DNA from: Ursidibacter arcticus
GTDB taxonomy: Bacteria; Pseudomonadota; Gammaproteobacteria; Enterobacterales; Pasteurellaceae
DNA length: 54,873 bases
Direction: 5' to 3'
Assembly: GCF_009761375.1 (NCBI RefSeq)
Contig: NZ_LEKM01000194.1
Location: 1 to 54,873 of the forward strand
In this document: positions 7,997 to 16,824 of the stretch, in pieces
Numbering within the stretch: position 1 is the first letter of the stretch
Layout of the letters: each line of letters starts with the position of its first letter
Program-made: the position numbers and the translations under genes
The notes under the pieces: model-generated
What the model was told of the DNA's origin: nothing
Seen by the model: only the letters and a program-made list of their open reading frames with translations
Databases searched by the model: none

Positions 7997-9067
7997 TTAC
8001 ACATTCAAATGTTGGAATAAACTTAAATTATCAGGAATTAAAAAGACTTCTTCGTTAATCTGATAATTACCACGTTGAAAAGCATCTTTAGTTAAAAGCA
8101 CTTCAATCGGATCTTCAGATTGTTCGCTATGAATTTCAATACGAGTTAAAAAACCGATAGAGTGAATATGACTAATTTTCCCTTTCGCTAACGCATTTTC
8201 AGCTGAACGTGATAATGTAAGTTCATAAGGTCTTACATAGGCAGTGATATTTCCACTATTCGCTTTCTCACTGGAATGATCCGCTAATTTATGAGCAAAC
8301 TCCCCCACCACTAAGTTATTTTCTTCAACATACCCTTGGAATTTATTGGTATCACCGACAAACCCGCTGACAAATTCAGTTTGCGGTGCATAATAAATAT
8401 TCTGTGGAATATCCACTTGCTCTATTTTGCCGTGATTGATAACAACAATTCGGTCGGAGACTTCTAATGCTTCTTCCTGATCGTGAGTAACGAAAATCGA
8501 AGTAATATTTAGCTCTTTATGTAACGTTTTCAGCCAACGACGTAAGGTTTTACGCACTTGTGCATCTAAAGCACCAAAAGGTTCATCTAACAATAACACT
8601 TCTGGCTTAACAGCTAATGCTCGTGCAAGAGCAACTCGCTGTCTTTGCCCGCCTGAGAGTTGATCAGGGAAGGAATGAGCTAGGTGTTCTAACTTAACTA
8701 GTTTTAATAATTCCATCACCCGTTGCAAAATTTCTTGCTTATTTAACCGCTTACTACGGGGCTGTACATTCAACCCAAAGGCGACATTGTCAAAAATGGT
8801 CATATGGCGAAAGAGTGCGTAGTGCTGAAATACAAATCCAACTTTTCGTTCAGCCGCATTCAAATGAGTAACATCTTTGCCAGAGAAAAAGATCTTTCCC
8901 GTATCGCTGGTATCTAAACCAGCAATTATCCGCAGTAATGATGTTTTTCCACAACCACTAGGGCCTAATAAAGAGATTAACTCGCCTTTTTCTAATGATA
9001 AATTGATGTTATGTAGGGCTTGATATTTTCCAAAATGTTTATTTAAGTTTTCAATAACAACAGACAT
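7997..9067 (-). CDS. cysA: Sulfate ABC transporter ATP-binding protein CysA
   Basis: ATPase that drives sulfate/thiosulfate import with CysT and CysW and the periplasmic binding protein. The 356-residue protein has Walker [10 protein letters not shown] (35-43), the signature LSGGQ (137-141), Walker [13 protein letters not shown] (from 157), the switch His in [10 protein letters not shown], and a C-terminal regulatory (TOBE-like) domain with VRPYEL. The start at 9067 has AAGGAG six bases upstream; an in-frame ATG at 9082 lies inside cysW. Last gene of cysTWA, starting one base after the cysW stop. Confidence 0.94.
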   Translation of the reverse strand: MSVVIENLNKHFGKYQALHNINLSLEKGELISLLGPSGCGKTSLLRIIAGLDTSDTGKIFFSGKDVTHLNAAERKVGFVFQHYALFRHMTIFDNVAFGLNVQPRSKRLNKQEILQRVMELLKLVKLEHLAHSFPDQLSGGQRQRVALARALAVKPEVLLLDEPFGALDAQVRKTLRRWLKTLHKELNITSIFVTHDQEEALEVSDRIVVINHGKIEQVDIPQNIYYAPQTEFVSGFVGDTNKFQGYVEENNLVVGEFAHKLADHSSEKANSGNITAYVRPYELTLSRSAENALAKGKISHIHSIGFLTRIEIHSEQSEDPIEVLLTKDAFQRGNYQINEEVFLIPDNLSLFQHLNV

Positions 9068-9068
9068 C

Positions 9069-9935
9069 TTAAACTCCTTCATTTATATAATCACTTTGCG
9101 GTTGAATATTCTTATGTTTTTGTTTCTGCATATATTCAATTAAGTTTTGTAATAACAATGTTGAAATAGCAATTAAAGCAAGTAAACTGGCACAGGCAAA
9201 AGCGGCTGTAAATTGATATTCGTTATATAAAATCTCTACGTGAAGTGGAATAGTATTTGTTTGATTACGAATATGACCTGAAACGACACTAACAGCCCCA
9301 AATTCTCCGATTGTTCGAGCATTTGCTAAAATAATGCCGTATAAAAGCGGCCATTTTATTTTAGGCAATGTTACTTTAAATAGAATATGCCAAAAATTAG
9401 CCCCTAAAGTTAATGCGACTTGTTCTTCGCTATTACCTAAATTTTTCATTGCGGGTAATAATGATTTCACCACAATCGGGAAGGTAACAAATAAAGTCGC
9501 AATAATAATTCCAGGTAATGCAAATATAATTTCTAAATTAAGCGCATCAAGCACATCACCAAATAGCCCATCAATGCCAAACAGTAAAATTAACATTAAT
9601 CCTGCAACAACAGGAGAAACTGTTAAAGGTAAATCAATAAAGGTAAGTATGATCTTTTTTCCTTTAAATTCAAAATTAGCTAATAGCCACGCCATCATTA
9701 CACCAAAAAATAAATTTAATGGTAGAGAAATAATAGCAACAATTAACGTTAATTTAATCGCATTTATCGCTTCTGTTTGATACAGTGCATTGGAAAAATT
9801 ATCCCAACCAGATTTTAGTGCTTCATAAAAAATTGCACCTAATGGAATAATCAATAATATTGTTAAGAAAACAACTGTAATAGAAATCAATAGATATTTA
9901 GCCAAATAATGATTAGATCGATTTATAGTATTCAT
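9069..9935 (-). CDS. cysW: Sulfate ABC transporter permease CysW
   Basis: Inner-membrane permease half of the sulfate importer. The 288-residue protein has about six hydrophobic segments and the cytoplasmic EAA coupling loop that docks on CysA ([22 protein letters not shown] region, near residue 170). AAAGGAG lies just before the ATG. It is the middle gene of cysTWA: 18 bases separate it from cysT, and its stop abuts cysA. CysW rather than CysT is inferred from the order and from the [14 protein letters not shown] segment. Confidence 0.92.
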   Translation of the reverse strand: MNTINRSNHYLAKYLLISITVVFLTILLIIPLGAIFYEALKSGWDNFSNALYQTEAINAIKLTLIVAIISLPLNLFFGVMMAWLLANFEFKGKKIILTFIDLPLTVSPVVAGLMLILLFGIDGLFGDVLDALNLEIIFALPGIIIATLFVTFPIVVKSLLPAMKNLGNSEEQVALTLGANFWHILFKVTLPKIKWPLLYGIILANARTIGEFGAVSVVSGHIRNQTNTIPLHVEILYNEYQFTAAFACASLLALIAISTLLLQNLIEYMQKQKHKNIQPQSDYINEGV

Positions 9936-9953
9936 TTTATTCTCCTTTGCTTA

Positions 9954-10784
9954 TTATTTTGTAATATGACGGCTAAAATAACCTTCAATGAAGTTAATCG
10001 CTAACAATACTAAAAATGAGAGTAACAACATTAAAAAAGCAATAGCAGATGCACCTTGAATATCATAAATATCTAATTTAGACATAATAATCAGCGGCGT
10101 AATTTCAGATACAAGGGGAATATTACCGGCAATAAAAATAACTGAACCATACTCACTTAATGCTCTAGCAAACCCCATTCCTGCTCCACTAATAATAGCT
10201 GGATATAAAGTAGGTAAAATAACTTTATATAAAATGGTAAATTTACTAGCACCTAAGATTGAAGCTGCTTCTTCTAAAGATGGATCAAGATCTTTTAATA
10301 CAGGTTGAATAGCTCTCACTGTAAAAGGAAAACTCACAAAAATTAATGCAATGAGAATACCCACTGGTGTGAAGGCAATTTTTATATCAAATTGATGAAA
10401 AAACTGCCCAAATAATCCATTAGGTGCATATAGCGTAGCAAGAACAATTCCTGCTACTGCTGTTGGTAAAGCAAAAGGTAAATCAATTAAAGCATTAAGA
10501 ATATTTTTTCCTTTAAATTCATATCGCACTAACACCCAAGCAGTAATTGTGCCGAAAATGATGTTAATGAGAGCTGAAATAAATGCGAGTTTAAAAGATA
10601 ATAAAATAGAATAAATAACCCTTTTATTCGTAACTGTTTCCCAAATACTCTGCCATTCTAATTGTATTGTTGTTAGAAATAACATAATAAATGGTAGAAT
10701 AACCATTGAAATAATCCAAAAAGATGTGATCCCTAAACTTAACCTAAATGCAGGTAAGGTTTTTCTTGTGGAAAATAACCCCAT
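9954..10784 (-). CDS. cysT: Sulfate ABC transporter permease CysT (CysU)
   Basis: First permease of the sulfate importer. The 276-residue inner-membrane protein has about six hydrophobic segments, the EAA loop EEAASILGASKFTILYKVILP, and the CysT-like segment LSEYGSVIFIAGNIP. The ATG follows AGGGGG. It heads the leftward cysTWA operon and is divergent from sbp; the shared 287-bp region contains a Fur-like palindrome and, on the sbp side, a CysB-type control region. Confidence 0.93.
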   Translation of the reverse strand: MGLFSTRKTLPAFRLSLGITSFWIISMVILPFIMLFLTTIQLEWQSIWETVTNKRVIYSILLSFKLAFISALINIIFGTITAWVLVRYEFKGKNILNALIDLPFALPTAVAGIVLATLYAPNGLFGQFFHQFDIKIAFTPVGILIALIFVSFPFTVRAIQPVLKDLDPSLEEAASILGASKFTILYKVILPTLYPAIISGAGMGFARALSEYGSVIFIAGNIPLVSEITPLIIMSKLDIYDIQGASAIAFLMLLLSFLVLLAINFIEGYFSRHITK

Positions 10785-10919
10785 TTTTCCCCCTTATAAT
10801 GTTTCATTCAACTCATAATAAATAAAAGTGTTCTAATTACACTATCGCTAAATTTATTTTATAGAGAAAGAACAGAATTATTTCAGATATAACTTAAAGA
10901 TCTAAAAACACAAGATTGT

Positions 10920-10934
10920 TGATAATAATTATCA
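10920..10934. promoter_or_regulatory. Fur-like operator between cysT and sbp
   Basis: TGATAATAATTATCA is a perfect 7-1-7 inverted repeat identical to the Fur core TGATAATnATTATCA. It lies 136 bases from the cysT start and 138 from the sbp start, so it could act on either promoter. Binding is inferred from sequence only. Confidence 0.55.
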
Positions 10935-10990
10935 TCTTGCTATTTCAAAAGAATATATAAGGCTTATCTTTAGGGCGTTATTCCAAAATT

Positions 10991-11043
10991 TTCTAACGTA
11001 TATTCCCTTATTATTTTTCATCAAAATCATTCTTGCGTATAAA
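10991..11043 (+). promoter_or_regulatory. sbp promoter with CysB-type control region
   Basis: The region TTCTAACG, TATATTCCCTTATTATTTTT, CAT... TATAAATA is almost the same as the one before cysH (13685-13740). A weak -35 TTTTCA (11015-11020), a 17-base spacer and -10 TATAAA (11038-11043) occur at the same place in both, as expected for an activator-dependent promoter. CysB is the inferred activator; this comes from the gene context. Confidence 0.6.
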
Positions 11044-11071
11044 TATTACGAAAAACATTCAGGGGGATAAA

Positions 11072-12064
11072 ATGAAAAGGATATTATTGATATTTCTATT
11101 TGGTATATCGTCATTATCAATCGGTATAAAAAATGCAGAAGCAAAAGAACAAATGCTATTAGTTGCCTACGATGTTATTCGTGATTACTACAAACAATAT
11201 TTACCGATTTATATTAACCAACACGGTAACTTAAATGTTGGACTCTCTTTTGGTGGAGCAAGTAAACAAGCAATAGCAGTTCAAAATGGATTGCCTGCAG
11301 ATGTTGTTACACTAAATCAACGTAATGATATTGAATTATTGGTTAAAAATGGTTGGGTTTCTCCTGATTGGCAACAAAAATATCCCAACAATGCAGTGCC
11401 TTTTTATACCACTATTGTGTTATTAGTTAGAAAAGGTAATCCAAAACAAATTCGAGATTGGGATGATCTTGCAAAAGATGGGGTGAAAGTCGTTTTCGCA
11501 AATCCCAAAACATCAGGAAATGGACGATATGCTTATCTCTCACTGTTTGGCTTTGCTCGTAAACACTATGCTGATGAACAACAAGGCAACGTATTTTTGC
11601 AAAAAGTTCTACAAAACGTACCGCTTTTCGATGCAGGAGCAAGAGCCGCAACCATTACATTTGTACAGCGTGAAATAGGCGATGTGTTGATTGCACCTGA
11701 AAATGAAGCTAGCTTAGCTGCAAAAGCGTTAGGGGAAGATAAATTTGAAGTCATTTACCCCAGTTATAGTGCTGCAGCAGAAGTGCTGGTCGCAGAAGTG
11801 GATAAAAATACTAGAAAACATAAAAACCAGAATCTAACGCAAGATTTCATTGCATCATTATGGCAAGAAACGGCACAGCAAGTCGCTGCCGAAAATTATT
11901 TTAGACCGACTCATCCATCTGTATTAAAAACATTCGCACAGCGTTTTCCAGAAGTTGAAACCTTTAATGTGAATGAATTATTTGGAGATTGGAAACAGAT
12001 TACTAAACAGCATTTTGCTGATGGGGCATTATTCGATCAGTTGTATTTGGGAGAAAAAAAATGA
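11072..12064 (+). CDS. sbp: Periplasmic sulfate-binding protein (Sbp-like, divergent)
   Basis: Substrate-binding component of the CysTWA importer. The 330-residue protein has a signal peptide (MKRILLIFLFGISSLSIGI, cleavage near AEA-KE) and the family landmarks LPADVVTLNQ, VLLVRKGNPKQIRDWDDL, NPKTSGNGRYAYL, FDAGARAATITFVQREIGDVLIA and FRPTHPSV. From memory, classical Sbp has AWENE after DVLI; this protein has APENE, and HGGSGKQ is FGGASKQ, so the pocket differs in detail. The ATG at 11072 starts the signal peptide; one at 11033 is rejected. The stop overlaps the cysG start by four bases (ATGA), so the two are coupled. Sulfate is the likely ligand from context. Confidence 0.87.
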   Translation: MKRILLIFLFGISSLSIGIKNAEAKEQMLLVAYDVIRDYYKQYLPIYINQHGNLNVGLSFGGASKQAIAVQNGLPADVVTLNQRNDIELLVKNGWVSPDWQQKYPNNAVPFYTTIVLLVRKGNPKQIRDWDDLAKDGVKVVFANPKTSGNGRYAYLSLFGFARKHYADEQQGNVFLQKVLQNVPLFDAGARAATITFVQREIGDVLIAPENEASLAAKALGEDKFEVIYPSYSAAAEVLVAEVDKNTRKHKNQNLTQDFIASLWQETAQQVAAENYFRPTHPSVLKTFAQRFPEVETFNVNELFGDWKQITKQHFADGALFDQLYLGEKK

Positions 12065-13524
12065 ATTACCTACCTATTTTTGTCGATGTAAAACAGCGTC
12101 CAGTGCTTGTTGTGGGCGGTGGACATATCGCATTGCGTAAAATTACCGCACTATTAAAAGCTCAAGCTAAAGTTCGTATCGTAGCAGAAAAACTGCATAA
12201 AGAACTGCAACAATTACTAGCAGAAGAAAAAGTAGAATGGATTGCGAAACAGTTTGAGCCATCGCAAGTTAGTCAAGCTTATTTAATTATTGCTGCAACC
12301 GATGATGCAGAATTAAATCAATTCGTTTTTAACAGTGCAGAAGCTCAACAACGTTTAGTAAATGTGGTAGATGACCAGCCTCATTGTAGCTATATTTTTC
12401 CATCTATTGTTGATCGTTCACCTATCCAAATTGCGATCTCTAGTGGTGGTGCATCGCCTGTATTAATTCGCTTACTCAGAGAAAAATTAGAAGCCTTAAT
12501 TCCACATAATATCGGAGCAATGTCAGATATTGCAGCGCGTTGGCGTAATGTCGTCAAAGAAAAATTTGCCGATTTAACACAACGTCGTCGTTTTTGGGAA
12601 AAATTATTTACCCATCAAACCTTCCAACGTCTAACTGAAAATCATCAAATTGAACAAGCCGAATTATTTTTACATCGAGAGCTTGAACAAGATAATCCAA
12701 TTATTGGTGAAGTGTCGTTAGTCGGTGCAGGCCCTGGTGATGCAGGTTTATTGACTTTAAAGGGCTTACAATCTATCCAGCAAGCTGATGTTGTGTTATA
12801 TGATGCCCTAGTATCAGATGCTATTTTAGAATTAGTCCGCCGTGATGCAGATAAAGTCTTTGTAGGTAAAAGGGCAGGTAACCATAGTGTATTACAGGAA
12901 GAAACTAACCAACTATTAGTTAAATATGCCAAACAAGGCAAACGAGTTGTACGCTTAAAAGGTGGTGATCCATTTGTATTCGGACGTGGAGGGGAAGAAT
13001 TGGAAGTTTTAAAATCAGAGAATATTCCTTACTCTGTTGTACCAGGAATTACTGCCGCATTAGGAGCAACCGCCTACGCAGGTATTCCTTTAACTCATCG
13101 AGATCATTCCCAAACAGCACTCTTTATCACAGGACATCAGAAACCTGATGGAAATAAGCTCAAGTGGGAAACCTTAGCTCAAGGTAATCAAACTTTAGTG
13201 GTATATATGGGAACAATTAAAGCTCGTGAATTAAGCGAGAAACTACAACGTTATGGACGAGCAAAAGACACACCTGTCGCTGTCGTGAGTAATGGAACGC
13301 TACCAAATCAAACAGTAAGAACAGGCGTATTAGAAAATTTAGCAGAGCTTGCCGAACAGGCTGAAACACCAGCTCTCATTGTCATTGGCGAAGTGGTTAA
13401 ACTACACAATAAACTTGCTTGGTTTGGTAAACAAGAAGGGCAATTTATTTCTACACACGATACGTTATGGAAACAACATTCCCAATATATAGCACCAGTT
13501 GAAGAGCTACAATTAGCATCATAA
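12061..13524 (+). CDS. cysG: Siroheme synthase CysG
   Basis: Trifunctional enzyme that makes siroheme, the prosthetic group of sulfite and nitrite reductases, from uroporphyrinogen III. The N-terminal part (about 1-200) is the NAD-dependent dehydrogenase/ferrochelatase CysGB, with the Rossmann motif VVGGGHIALRK near residue 17 and SSGGASP at 127-133. The C-terminal part (from about 217) is the SAM-dependent methyltransferase CysGA, with VGAGPGDAGLL (221-231), GGDPFVFGRGGEE and VVPGITAALGATAYAGIPLTHR. The length of 487 residues is close to E. coli CysG (457). It overlaps sbp by four bases, tying siroheme supply to sulfate uptake. Confidence 0.96.
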   Translation: MNYLPIFVDVKQRPVLVVGGGHIALRKITALLKAQAKVRIVAEKLHKELQQLLAEEKVEWIAKQFEPSQVSQAYLIIAATDDAELNQFVFNSAEAQQRLVNVVDDQPHCSYIFPSIVDRSPIQIAISSGGASPVLIRLLREKLEALIPHNIGAMSDIAARWRNVVKEKFADLTQRRRFWEKLFTHQTFQRLTENHQIEQAELFLHRELEQDNPIIGEVSLVGAGPGDAGLLTLKGLQSIQQADVVLYDALVSDAILELVRRDADKVFVGKRAGNHSVLQEETNQLLVKYAKQGKRVVRLKGGDPFVFGRGGEELEVLKSENIPYSVVPGITAALGATAYAGIPLTHRDHSQTALFITGHQKPDGNKLKWETLAQGNQTLVVYMGTIKARELSEKLQRYGRAKDTPVAVVSNGTLPNQTVRTGVLENLAELAEQAETPALIVIGEVVKLHNKLAWFGKQEGQFISTHDTLWKQHSQYIAPVEELQLAS

Positions 13525-13684
13525 GTTAAATATACCAACTGTGGGGTTAATATCACACATTAGCCCAATTTCACAATCTATTCCTTATTTTTCCATTCTA
13601 TATCAATAAATTCTAAAAATTTCCTAATACTATATTTTAATCATTTGAGAATAGTTCTCTTTTGAATAAATATATTCCTAGCGG

Positions 13685-13740
13685 TTCTAAACTATATTCT
13701 CTTATTATTTTTCATTCTGTAATTCATCAGCTATAAATAA
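13685..13740 (+). promoter_or_regulatory. cysHDN promoter with CysB-type control region
   Basis: TTCTAAAC, TATATTCTCTTATTATTTTT, CAT... TATAAATA repeats the layout of the sbp promoter with only scattered differences. -35 TTTTCA (13709-13714), 17-base spacer, -10 TATAAA (13732-13737). The shared block suggests one activator, most likely CysB. The 240-bp gap from cysG has no other gene. Confidence 0.6.
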
Positions 13741-13765
13741 GATATTGTTATTTATTGGGGGATAG

Positions 13766-14503
13766 ATGATGAGTTTTATTCGACCAAAACTTTGGGAAAT
13801 TCCACAGCCGAATGAAGTTATTCTAAAAAGTGTCGAGTGCTTACGAGAAACCTTATTTGAACGTTTAAGAGAAATTGCTAGCCAACACACGCAAATTAAA
13901 TTTGCCAATAGCTTAGCCGTAGAAGATATGGTGATTACTGATGCTATTGTACAAAGCGGGGTAGATATTGAAATATTCACGTTAGAAACAGGCAAGCTAA
14001 ATAATGAAACATTAGCACTCACAGATGAAATAAGACGTTTTTATCCTGAGCTGACGTTGCAGTTTTATTATCCAGAGCGAGAAAGTGCGGAACAATATCA
14101 ACAAGAATTTGGCAAATATGCTTTTTATGACAGCGTAGAATTACGTCGCAAATGTTGTTTTATCCGTAAAATCGAACCGCTTAATCGTGCATTAAAAGGG
14201 GCAGATGCTTGGCTTACAGGACAAAGACGAGAACAGTCCGTTACTCGAACAGAGCTTGAATTTCACGAATATGATACTAGTCGCCAAATGGACAAATACA
14301 ACCCGATTTTTGATTGGTCAGAACAAGATGTGTGGGCGTATATTTTAAAATATGGCATTCCATATAACGCCTTATATAAACAAGGTTTCCCAAGTATTGG
14401 TTGTGAGCCTTGTACCCGCCCTGTTAAAGCGGAAGAGGATATTCGAGCTGGACGTTGGTGGTGGGAAAATAAAGATAGTAAAGAATGCGGTTTACATAAA
14501 TAG
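13766..14503 (+). CDS. cysH: Assimilatory APS reductase (CysH family, Fe-S type)
   Basis: Reduces activated sulfate to sulfite in the cytoplasm using thioredoxin. The 245-residue protein has the PP-loop-like FANSLAVEDMV and a C-terminal catalytic cysteine in KECGLHK (C241). It also has the two cysteine pairs that bind a [4Fe-4S] cluster, CC at 130-131 and CEPC at 213-216. In this family those cysteines mark enzymes that use APS directly; the E. coli-type PAPS reductase lacks them. This agrees with the absence of an APS kinase gene (cysC) here and the absence of a kinase domain on CysN. The start is either the ATG at 13766 or the adjacent one at 13769, both after GGGGG. First gene of cysHDN. 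Confidence 0.92.
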   Translation: MMSFIRPKLWEIPQPNEVILKSVECLRETLFERLREIASQHTQIKFANSLAVEDMVITDAIVQSGVDIEIFTLETGKLNNETLALTDEIRRFYPELTLQFYYPERESAEQYQQEFGKYAFYDSVELRRKCCFIRKIEPLNRALKGADAWLTGQRREQSVTRTELEFHEYDTSRQMDKYNPIFDWSEQDVWAYILKYGIPYNALYKQGFPSIGCEPCTRPVKAEEDIRAGRWWWENKDSKECGLHK

Positions 14504-14514
14504 GGGGAATGAAA

Positions 14515-15435
14515 ATGACGCAACAGTTACAAAATCGCCATTTAGATTGGTTAGAAGCGGAGTCGATTTATATTATTCGAGAAGTTATTGCAGAATGTCA
14601 AAATCCTGCATTGCTTTTTTCTGGCGGTAAAGATTCCGTTGTTCTTTTAGCGTTGGCTTGTAAAGCATTTAAGTTAGAAGGACGAAAATTGTCCCTCCCT
14701 TTTCCGCTCGTCCATATTGATACGGGGCATAATTACCCTGAAGTCATTCAATTTCGAGATGAATTAGTCAAAAAGCTAAACGCTAAATTAGTTGTCGGAA
14801 AAGTAGAAGATTCCATTGAAAAAGGCACAGTGGTATTACGCAAAGAAACAGATTCTCGTAATGCAGCACAAGCGGTAACTTTATTAGAAACTATTGCAGA
14901 ATATGGCTTTGATGCTTTAATGGGCGGAGCAAGACGTGATGAAGAAAAAGCACGAGCGAAGGAGCGAATTTTCTCTTTTCGTGATGAATTTGGACAATGG
15001 GATCCAAAAGCTCAACGGCCTGAATTATGGTCGCTATATAACGCCAAATTACATAAAGGCGAAAATATGCGAGTATTCCCTATTTCAAACTGGACGGAAC
15101 TAGATATTTGGCAATATATTGCCCGAGAAGGTTTAGCTCTTCCATCAATTTATTATGCTCATCAACGAGAAGTTGTAAAACGCAAAGGATTACTTGTCCC
15201 TGTTACGCCATTAACACCGAAACTACCGAATGAAGAAAGTGAAATTTTATCTGTTCGCTTTAGAACAGTCGGTGATATTAGTTGTACTTGCCCTGTTGCC
15301 AGTGATGCAAAAGATCCACTGGATATTATTAAAGAAACCGCAGTGGCGGAAATTTCAGAACGCAGTGCCACTCGAATGGATGATCAAGTGAGTGAAGCAG
15401 CGATGGAACAGCGTAAAAAACAGGGTTATTTTTAA
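14515..15435 (+). CDS. cysD: Sulfate adenylyltransferase subunit 2
   Basis: Catalytic subunit of ATP sulfurylase, which makes APS from sulfate and ATP; its partner CysN supplies GTP hydrolysis. The 306-residue protein has the PP-loop SGGKDS at 36-41, the family segments HIDTGHNYPEVIQFRD and GGARRDEEKARAKER, and a C-terminal FRTVGDISCTCPVAS stretch. The start at 14515 has AGGGGG seven bases upstream; the ATG at 14509 is only one base from it. It follows cysH by 11 bases and precedes cysN by 29. Confidence 0.96.
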   Translation: MTQQLQNRHLDWLEAESIYIIREVIAECQNPALLFSGGKDSVVLLALACKAFKLEGRKLSLPFPLVHIDTGHNYPEVIQFRDELVKKLNAKLVVGKVEDSIEKGTVVLRKETDSRNAAQAVTLLETIAEYGFDALMGGARRDEEKARAKERIFSFRDEFGQWDPKAQRPELWSLYNAKLHKGENMRVFPISNWTELDIWQYIAREGLALPSIYYAHQREVVKRKGLLVPVTPLTPKLPNEESEILSVRFRTVGDISCTCPVASDAKDPLDIIKETAVAEISERSATRMDDQVSEAAMEQRKKQGYF

Positions 15436-15464
15436 TTTGACGGATACGATAAAAGGACAAATTT

Positions 15465-16763
15465 ATGAGTAATTTAAATCAATATGCACCACTTCGCTTT
15501 ATTACTGCTGGCAGTGTTGATGATGGAAAAAGTACGTTAATTGGGCGTTTATTATACGATAGCAAAGCATTATTAAGTGATCAGTTACTAAGTTTAAATA
15601 AATCTAAAAATAACGGTGAAGTGATTGATTTTTCAATTTTAACGGACGGTTTAGAAGCGGAAAGAGAGCAAGGCATTACCATTGATGTTGCATACCGCTA
15701 TTTCTCTACGGCAAAACGCAAATTTATCATTGCAGATACCCCAGGACACGAACAATACACGCGAAATATGGTAACGGGAGCATCAACAGCACACGCTGCC
15801 ATTATTTTAATTGACGCATCACAGCTTGACTTTACAACTGAGCAGTTAGCACTACTACCACAAACCAAACGCCATTCGATTATTCTCAAACAGTTAAATT
15901 GCCAACATATTATTGTTGCGATTAACAAAATGGATTTGCTTGAGTTTAGCCAAGAAAAATTTGAACGTATTGTGCAATCTTACCGCCAATTCGCTCAACA
16001 GATTGGCTTAGAACATATTTATTTTGTACCTGTATCTGCTTTACAAGGTGATAACATCGTTCATTCCAGTGAAAGAACAACTTGGTATCAAGGCGAACCA
16101 TTGCTTGCCATTTTAGAAAATTTACCGAGTGATGATAACTTATCCGAAACCTATGCAGATTTTCACTTCCCTGTTCAATTAGTTAGCCGATTAGATAGCG
16201 ATAAACAAGATGATTTTCGTGGTTATCAAGGGCGAATTGAAGCGGGGGGTATTAAAGTTGGTGATAAGGTCAGAATAGAACCTGCAGGTTATTATTCTAC
16301 GATAAAAGAAATTATTAGCCCGAACGGTATTGTTGAGCAAGCTAAAGTAGGGGAACAAGTTACTCTTCGTTTAAACGATGATATTGATGTTTCTCGTGGA
16401 GATAGTTTTGTTGCAGAGCATTCCACTATTCATACAGCAAAACGTATTCACGCAACAATTTGCTGGTTTGATCAACGTCCGTTGAATACAGCTCGTAAAT
16501 ATTTGCTTAAACACACAACTCAAACTGTTTTTGCAAAAGTAAATGAAATTAGCCATATTTTAGATGTACAAACGTTAAGTAAATTTGAAAATGCCGATGT
16601 ACTAAAATTAAATGATATTGGCGAAGTCAAATTAACCTTACAAAAACCGATTGTTTGTACCCCTTATCAACAAAATATAGCCACTGGCTCTTTTATTTTA
16701 ATTGATGAAGCAACGTATCATACTGTTGCAGCAGGAATGATTTTAGAGATTGAAGACGAATAA
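15465..16763 (+). CDS. cysN: Sulfate adenylyltransferase subunit 1 (GTPase)
   Basis: GTP-hydrolysing subunit of ATP sulfurylase, an EF-Tu-like GTPase that drives the unfavourable formation of APS. The 432-residue protein has the P-loop GSVDDGKST (15-23), the DTPGHEQYTRN switch II motif, NKMD for guanine specificity, and two C-terminal beta-barrel domains. It is slightly shorter than E. coli CysN (475) and carries no fused APS kinase (CysC) domain. Last gene of cysHDN; a palindromic repeat lies 8 bases after the stop, before the convergent proS. Confidence 0.95.
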   Translation: MSNLNQYAPLRFITAGSVDDGKSTLIGRLLYDSKALLSDQLLSLNKSKNNGEVIDFSILTDGLEAEREQGITIDVAYRYFSTAKRKFIIADTPGHEQYTRNMVTGASTAHAAIILIDASQLDFTTEQLALLPQTKRHSIILKQLNCQHIIVAINKMDLLEFSQEKFERIVQSYRQFAQQIGLEHIYFVPVSALQGDNIVHSSERTTWYQGEPLLAILENLPSDDNLSETYADFHFPVQLVSRLDSDKQDDFRGYQGRIEAGGIKVGDKVRIEPAGYYSTIKEIISPNGIVEQAKVGEQVTLRLNDDIDVSRGDSFVAEHSTIHTAKRIHATICWFDQRPLNTARKYLLKHTTQTVFAKVNEISHILDVQTLSKFENADVLKLNDIGEVKLTLQKPIVCTPYQQNIATGSFILIDEATYHTVAAGMILEIEDE

Positions 16764-16770
16764 AAATAGA

Positions 16771-16813
16771 GGGTGTAATGGACGAAATAGTTGCTGATTT
16801 ACCCATTACACCC
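16771..16813. repeat. Dispersed palindromic repeat, copy C
   Basis: GGGTGTAATGG (16771-16781) pairs with CCATTACACCC (16803-16813); the interior GACGAAATAGTTGCTGA matches the other copies. A-rich and T-rich flanks extend the stem, so it can end both convergent transcripts (cysN and proS). Confidence 0.85.
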
Positions 16814-16824
16814 TTTTATTTAGA

